Source of the DNA: Acidobacteriaceae bacterium | GTDB lineage: Bacteria; Acidobacteriota; Terriglobia; Terriglobales; Acidobacteriaceae | DNA: 64,000 nt | Reading direction: 5' to 3' | Assembly: GCA_030041515.1 (NCBI GenBank) | Contig: JASHNS010000081.1 | Location: forward strand, 228,264 to 292,263 | Translations under genes and position numbers: made by a program | Notes under the pieces: model-generated | Database searches by the model: none | Told to the model about the DNA's origin: nothing | The model's input: the letters and a program-made list of their open reading frames with translations, nothing else | In this document: positions 61,615-64,000 of the stretch, in pieces | Layout of the letters: each line of letters opens with the position of its first letter | How positions within the stretch are numbered: position 1 is the stretch's first letter

Positions 61615-62770
61615 GTGCGGCCTCTCCGTAGAGGGTGGGCGTCGGTGAACCGTGGTCGGCCTCGAGAAAACGGACAGGGAAGTACGGTTCCGCTGGAATC
61701 CCCGGCTTTTCTCCCATAATCTCCGACGCCACCAAACGTCCTGTCGCCAGAGAAGTCGTGATTCCAAGTCCCTCGTGACCTGTGGCGAGACAAATCGAAT
61801 CGTCTCCCGGCCAGGGGCCGATCAGCGGCAGTTTATCCGGCGTCGCCGCGCGGAATCCCGTCCACACGCGAACAGCCTGTAGCCGGCCAATCCCGGGAAG
61901 ATAGCTCGCCGCCCGCTGCAGCATCGCGCGCAGGAGAGGGTAGTTGATGGTGGAATCCTCAGCTCCAAACTCGCGCGAGCTGCCGATCAGCAGTTGACCC
62001 GTCTGCCGCGGCTGGACGTTGAACGCGGTCGAATCACTCGCAATCGAGTGCGCGCTCTTCAGATAGCCCAGTTCCACCAGTTGGTGGTGGACGAATCCCG
62101 GATATCGATCGGTGATGACCAAATGTCCTCGCCGTTTGCGAACCGGCAGCTCAGCCAGAAGATCGGTTCCCGCCGCTCCGCAGGCGTGCACAATCCGTTT
62201 CGCGGAATACTCCTTCCCGTTATCCGTCCGCACGAGCCCTCGGGCCGCCGCAATCACCCGCTGAGAGGTGATCATGACGGCTCCCATGCGAATCGCCTCC
62301 CCCATCAGCCAGGCCGCTGCGGCCGGCGGATACAACACTCCATCGGCTGGAACCAGCAGTGCGCCTGCCAGTCCCTTCCGCAGTTGGGGCTCGGCCTCGG
62401 CCAGTGCGCGGCTGTCCAGAATTTCTGCAGCAACGCCGGCAGCCGCAAATACGCCCTGTTTCCGCCGAACTTCAGCCATCTCCTCCTCGTCCGCGGCGAC
62501 CCACAGCGTTCCACGGCTTTCAAATTCCACCTCCCGAGGCAGTTTGGGCGAGAGCTCGTGCCACAGTTCCTGCGACCATCGCGTGAGCGCCAGCTGCGCG
62601 GGCGAGTCATCCATGGCAACAATGTGCCCCATGCCTGCGGCCGTTGCACCTCCGCCCACACCGGCAGCGTCGATCACGACAGTCTGCAGGCCGCGGGCGG
62701 CACACTCTCGCGCGCAGGCTGCGCCCACAATGCCGGCGCCAACCACCGCAACGTCCCATGCTGGCGTCAT
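61607..62770 (-). CDS. D-amino-acid-oxidase-type subunit of D-hydroxyproline dehydrogenase (HcnC-like)
   Basis: A 387-residue flavoprotein of the DAO family: [28 protein letters not shown] at the N-terminus, [10 protein letters not shown], and the C-terminal [43 protein letters not shown]. In the hydroxyproline pathway this subunit oxidises cis-4-hydroxy-D-proline to pyrroline-4-hydroxy-2-carboxylate. ATG 62770 overlaps the epimerase stop by four bases. Confidence 0.9.
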   Translation of the reverse strand: MTPAWDVAVVGAGIVGAACARECAARGLQTVVIDAAGVGGGATAAGMGHIVAMDDSPAQLALTRWSQELWHELSPKLPREVEFESRGTLWVAADEEEMAEVRRKQGVFAAAGVAAEILDSRALAEAEPQLRKGLAGALLVPADGVLYPPAAAAWLMGEAIRMGAVMITSQRVIAAARGLVRTDNGKEYSAKRIVHACGAAGTDLLAELPVRKRRGHLVITDRYPGFVHHQLVELGYLKSAHSIASDSTAFNVQPRQTGQLLIGSSREFGAEDSTINYPLLRAMLQRAASYLPGIGRLQAVRVWTGFRAATPDKLPLIGPWPGDDSICLATGHEGLGITTSLATGRLVASEIMGEKPGIPAEPYFPVRFLEADHGSPTPTLYGEAAHG

Positions 62771-63708
62771 ACGCGAATTCCGGCTCGGAATGGATCGTCG
62801 GGATGCAGGATGAGCTGTCCCTGCGCGGTAACGTGCGCTTTCCCGGTAATGCTGGGCACGATACGGTTGGAAGAGCCGTTCTCCATCCGGTACGAGCCTT
62901 CGAAGGCGGTGCCCAGAATCCCCTCCTGCCGCCAGACCTGGCCCGGCATAAGCTTGCCGTCGGCGGCCAGGCACGCCAGCTTTGCGCTGGTTCCCGTTCC
63001 GCATGGCGACCGGTCGTAGGCCTTGCCCGGGCAAAGCACAAAATTGCGGCTGTCCGCTTCGGCCGTCGGCGCGGACAATTCCACATGATCGATCTCCGCG
63101 CCCCCGGCTCCCGTGATCTTGTGCCCGTTCAGCGCGCAACGAACCGCCCAGGCATACTCGGTGAGCTTGTCGCAATTCGCAATCGTCAGTTCCAACGGCG
63201 GCGAATCCACCAAAAAGAACCAGTTGCCTCCCCAGGCCACATCGCCACGCACCACTCCGACATCGGCTACCTGCACCTCAACGTCTCTGCGGTACCGGTA
63301 GCTGACAACGTTTTCGATCGTGACTTCGCCGTTGGCGCGCAGCAGCGCGCTGACCGTTCCAACCGGAGTTTCGATGCGATGCCGCCCCGGCTGAATCCGC
63401 CCGAGATGCGCCAGCGTGGCCACCACCCCGATGGTTCCGTGCCCGCACATCCCCAGATAACCGACATTATTGAAAAAGATAACGCCCGCCGCGCAGGCCG
63501 GATCCTCGGGCTCAACCAGCAGCGCGCCCACCAGCACATCGGATCCCCGCGGCTCATTCACTACCGCCGACCGAAAAGCATCGTGATCCGTGATCAGCCG
63601 TTGCAGCCGTTCCGGCAGCGCGCCGTCGCCCAGTGCGGGCCCTCCCCCGATCACAACTCGGGTCGGCTCCCCGGCTGTATGCGAATCGACAAATTCAATC
63701 ACAGACAT
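62767..63708 (-). CDS. lhpA: 4-hydroxyproline 2-epimerase (proline racemase family)
   Basis: Converts trans-4-hydroxy-L-proline to cis-4-hydroxy-D-proline. The 313-residue protein has both catalytic cysteines, Cys88 ([12 protein letters not shown]) and Cys236 ([12 protein letters not shown]). The second Cys separates it from the trans-3-hydroxyproline dehydratases, which have Thr there. The family opening ([16 protein letters not shown]) is present. It is the first gene of a tightly overlapping operon with three dehydrogenase subunits and a DapA-type deaminase, and diverges from a GntR regulator. The semialdehyde dehydrogenase that would complete the pathway is not in the window. Confidence 0.93.
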   Translation of the reverse strand: MSVIEFVDSHTAGEPTRVVIGGGPALGDGALPERLQRLITDHDAFRSAVVNEPRGSDVLVGALLVEPEDPACAAGVIFFNNVGYLGMCGHGTIGVVATLAHLGRIQPGRHRIETPVGTVSALLRANGEVTIENVVSYRYRRDVEVQVADVGVVRGDVAWGGNWFFLVDSPPLELTIANCDKLTEYAWAVRCALNGHKITGAGGAEIDHVELSAPTAEADSRNFVLCPGKAYDRSPCGTGTSAKLACLAADGKLMPGQVWRQEGILGTAFEGSYRMENGSSNRIVPSITGKAHVTAQGQLILHPDDPFRAGIRV

Positions 63709-63728
63709 AGGCCTAAACTAATATACAG

Positions 63729-63740
63729 ATTGTCTACAAT
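63729..63740. promoter_or_regulatory. GntR-type operator candidate
   Basis: Perfect palindrome ATTGT-CT-ACAAT in the gap between the epimerase gene and the divergent GntR gene. The half-sites fit the TNGT..ACNA type bound by FadR-subfamily GntR proteins, which commonly control hydroxyproline genes. Confidence 0.6.
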
Positions 63741-63831
63741 GATGGATACTACCCGGCAGCCGTACGAGACTCAGCTGCCTCCGTCTTCGAGCCCCCACTG
63801 CGCGGTACAATCCGTTCTGGACGATAAACTT

Positions 63832-64000
63832 ATGCCCGCTCGCGCCTCCGCCGGCAAGGCCTCCGCACGATCGAAATCGGACCATGGCAACAGCCTGCGT
63901 AAAGCTTTTCACGATGTGCGCGAGCTGATCGTGCACGGACGGCTGTCGCCGGGATCGTGGATTGTCGAAGCCGACCTGGCCCGCCATCTCGCCATGAGCC
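63832..64000 (+). CDS. GntR-family regulator, cut by the window end
   Basis: Only the first 56 residues are in the window. After a Ser/Ala/Lys-rich lead they read LRKAFHDVRELIVHGRLSPGSWIVEADLARHLAMS, the start of a GntR winged helix (I..G.L.PG..I.E..LA..L..S). It diverges from the hydroxyproline operon and probably represses it. An in-frame ATG at 63739 would add 31 residues but overlaps the palindrome, so 63832 is preferred. The effector domain lies outside the window. Confidence 0.82.
   Translation, partial: MPARASAGKASARSKSDHGNSLRKAFHDVRELIVHGRLSPGSWIVEADLARHLAMS

Overview
The window comes from a GC-rich chromosome that most resembles a soil acidobacterium (Acidobacteriota, class Terriglobia). 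Evidence is two very large Oar-type TonB-dependent receptors with N-terminal carboxypeptidase-regulatory domains, large secreted sialidase/VPS10-like propellers, a Ser/Thr kinase fused to a TolB-like propeller, a GspE/F-PilMNO-type cluster and palindromic GGCACGACT..AGTCGTGCC repeats. The placement is inference from gene content; there is no rRNA in the window. No transposase, prophage or CRISPR array was seen.

Layout. 1-9.6 kb: aspS behind a palindrome-rich leader, a beta-barrel protein, a rhomboid homologue with all catalytic positions replaced, an M28 peptidase, a LysW-like acidic zinc ribbon, a pilin, a LolA-like carrier and a secreted propeller. 9.8-16.7 kb: a tight secretion/pilus operon (F, E, M, N, O, P-like, pseudopilin). 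16.7-24 kb: an IscA/ErpA protein, tRNA-Arg(CCG), a homocysteine S-methyltransferase, tRNA-Pro(CGG), a LuxR regulator, a diguanylate cyclase and the Ser/Thr kinase. 24-26.2 kb: a small locus of a proline-rich repeat protein, an Fe(II)/2-oxoglutarate dioxygenase and, divergently, a glycosyltransferase that reads like plant hydroxyproline O-arabinosyltransferase (HPAT). 26.8-45.6 kb: carbohydrate genes (TonB receptor, PHP hydrolase, aquaglyceroporin, GH42, and a LacI-led cluster of SGNH esterase, TonB receptor, beta-helix protein and GH36-like enzyme). 45.8-54 kb: a kdp potassium locus with porin, kdpE and a short divergent kdpD. 54-57.4 kb: a large secreted propeller protein. 57.4-64 kb: a trans-4-hydroxy-L-proline catabolic operon with a divergent GntR regulator cut by the window end.

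Main result. The 23,960-26,219 locus looks like a bacterial counterpart of plant extensin modification: a PPV/PPL repeat substrate, a possible peptidyl-proline hydroxylase and a possible hydroxyproline glycosyltransferase. Function is inferred from motif similarity and gene order only. The same window also encodes hydroxyproline breakdown, which fits a bacterium that meets plant cell-wall glycoproteins.

Other points worth following are 11-bp direct repeats upstream of both the porin and the kdp structural genes (candidate KdpE boxes), a 28-residue membrane protein just ahead of kdpF, matching LacI-type palindromes at three places in the LacI cluster, and the degenerate rhomboid. Start codons were moved downstream of the longest frame wherever a ribosome site or signal peptide argued for it.
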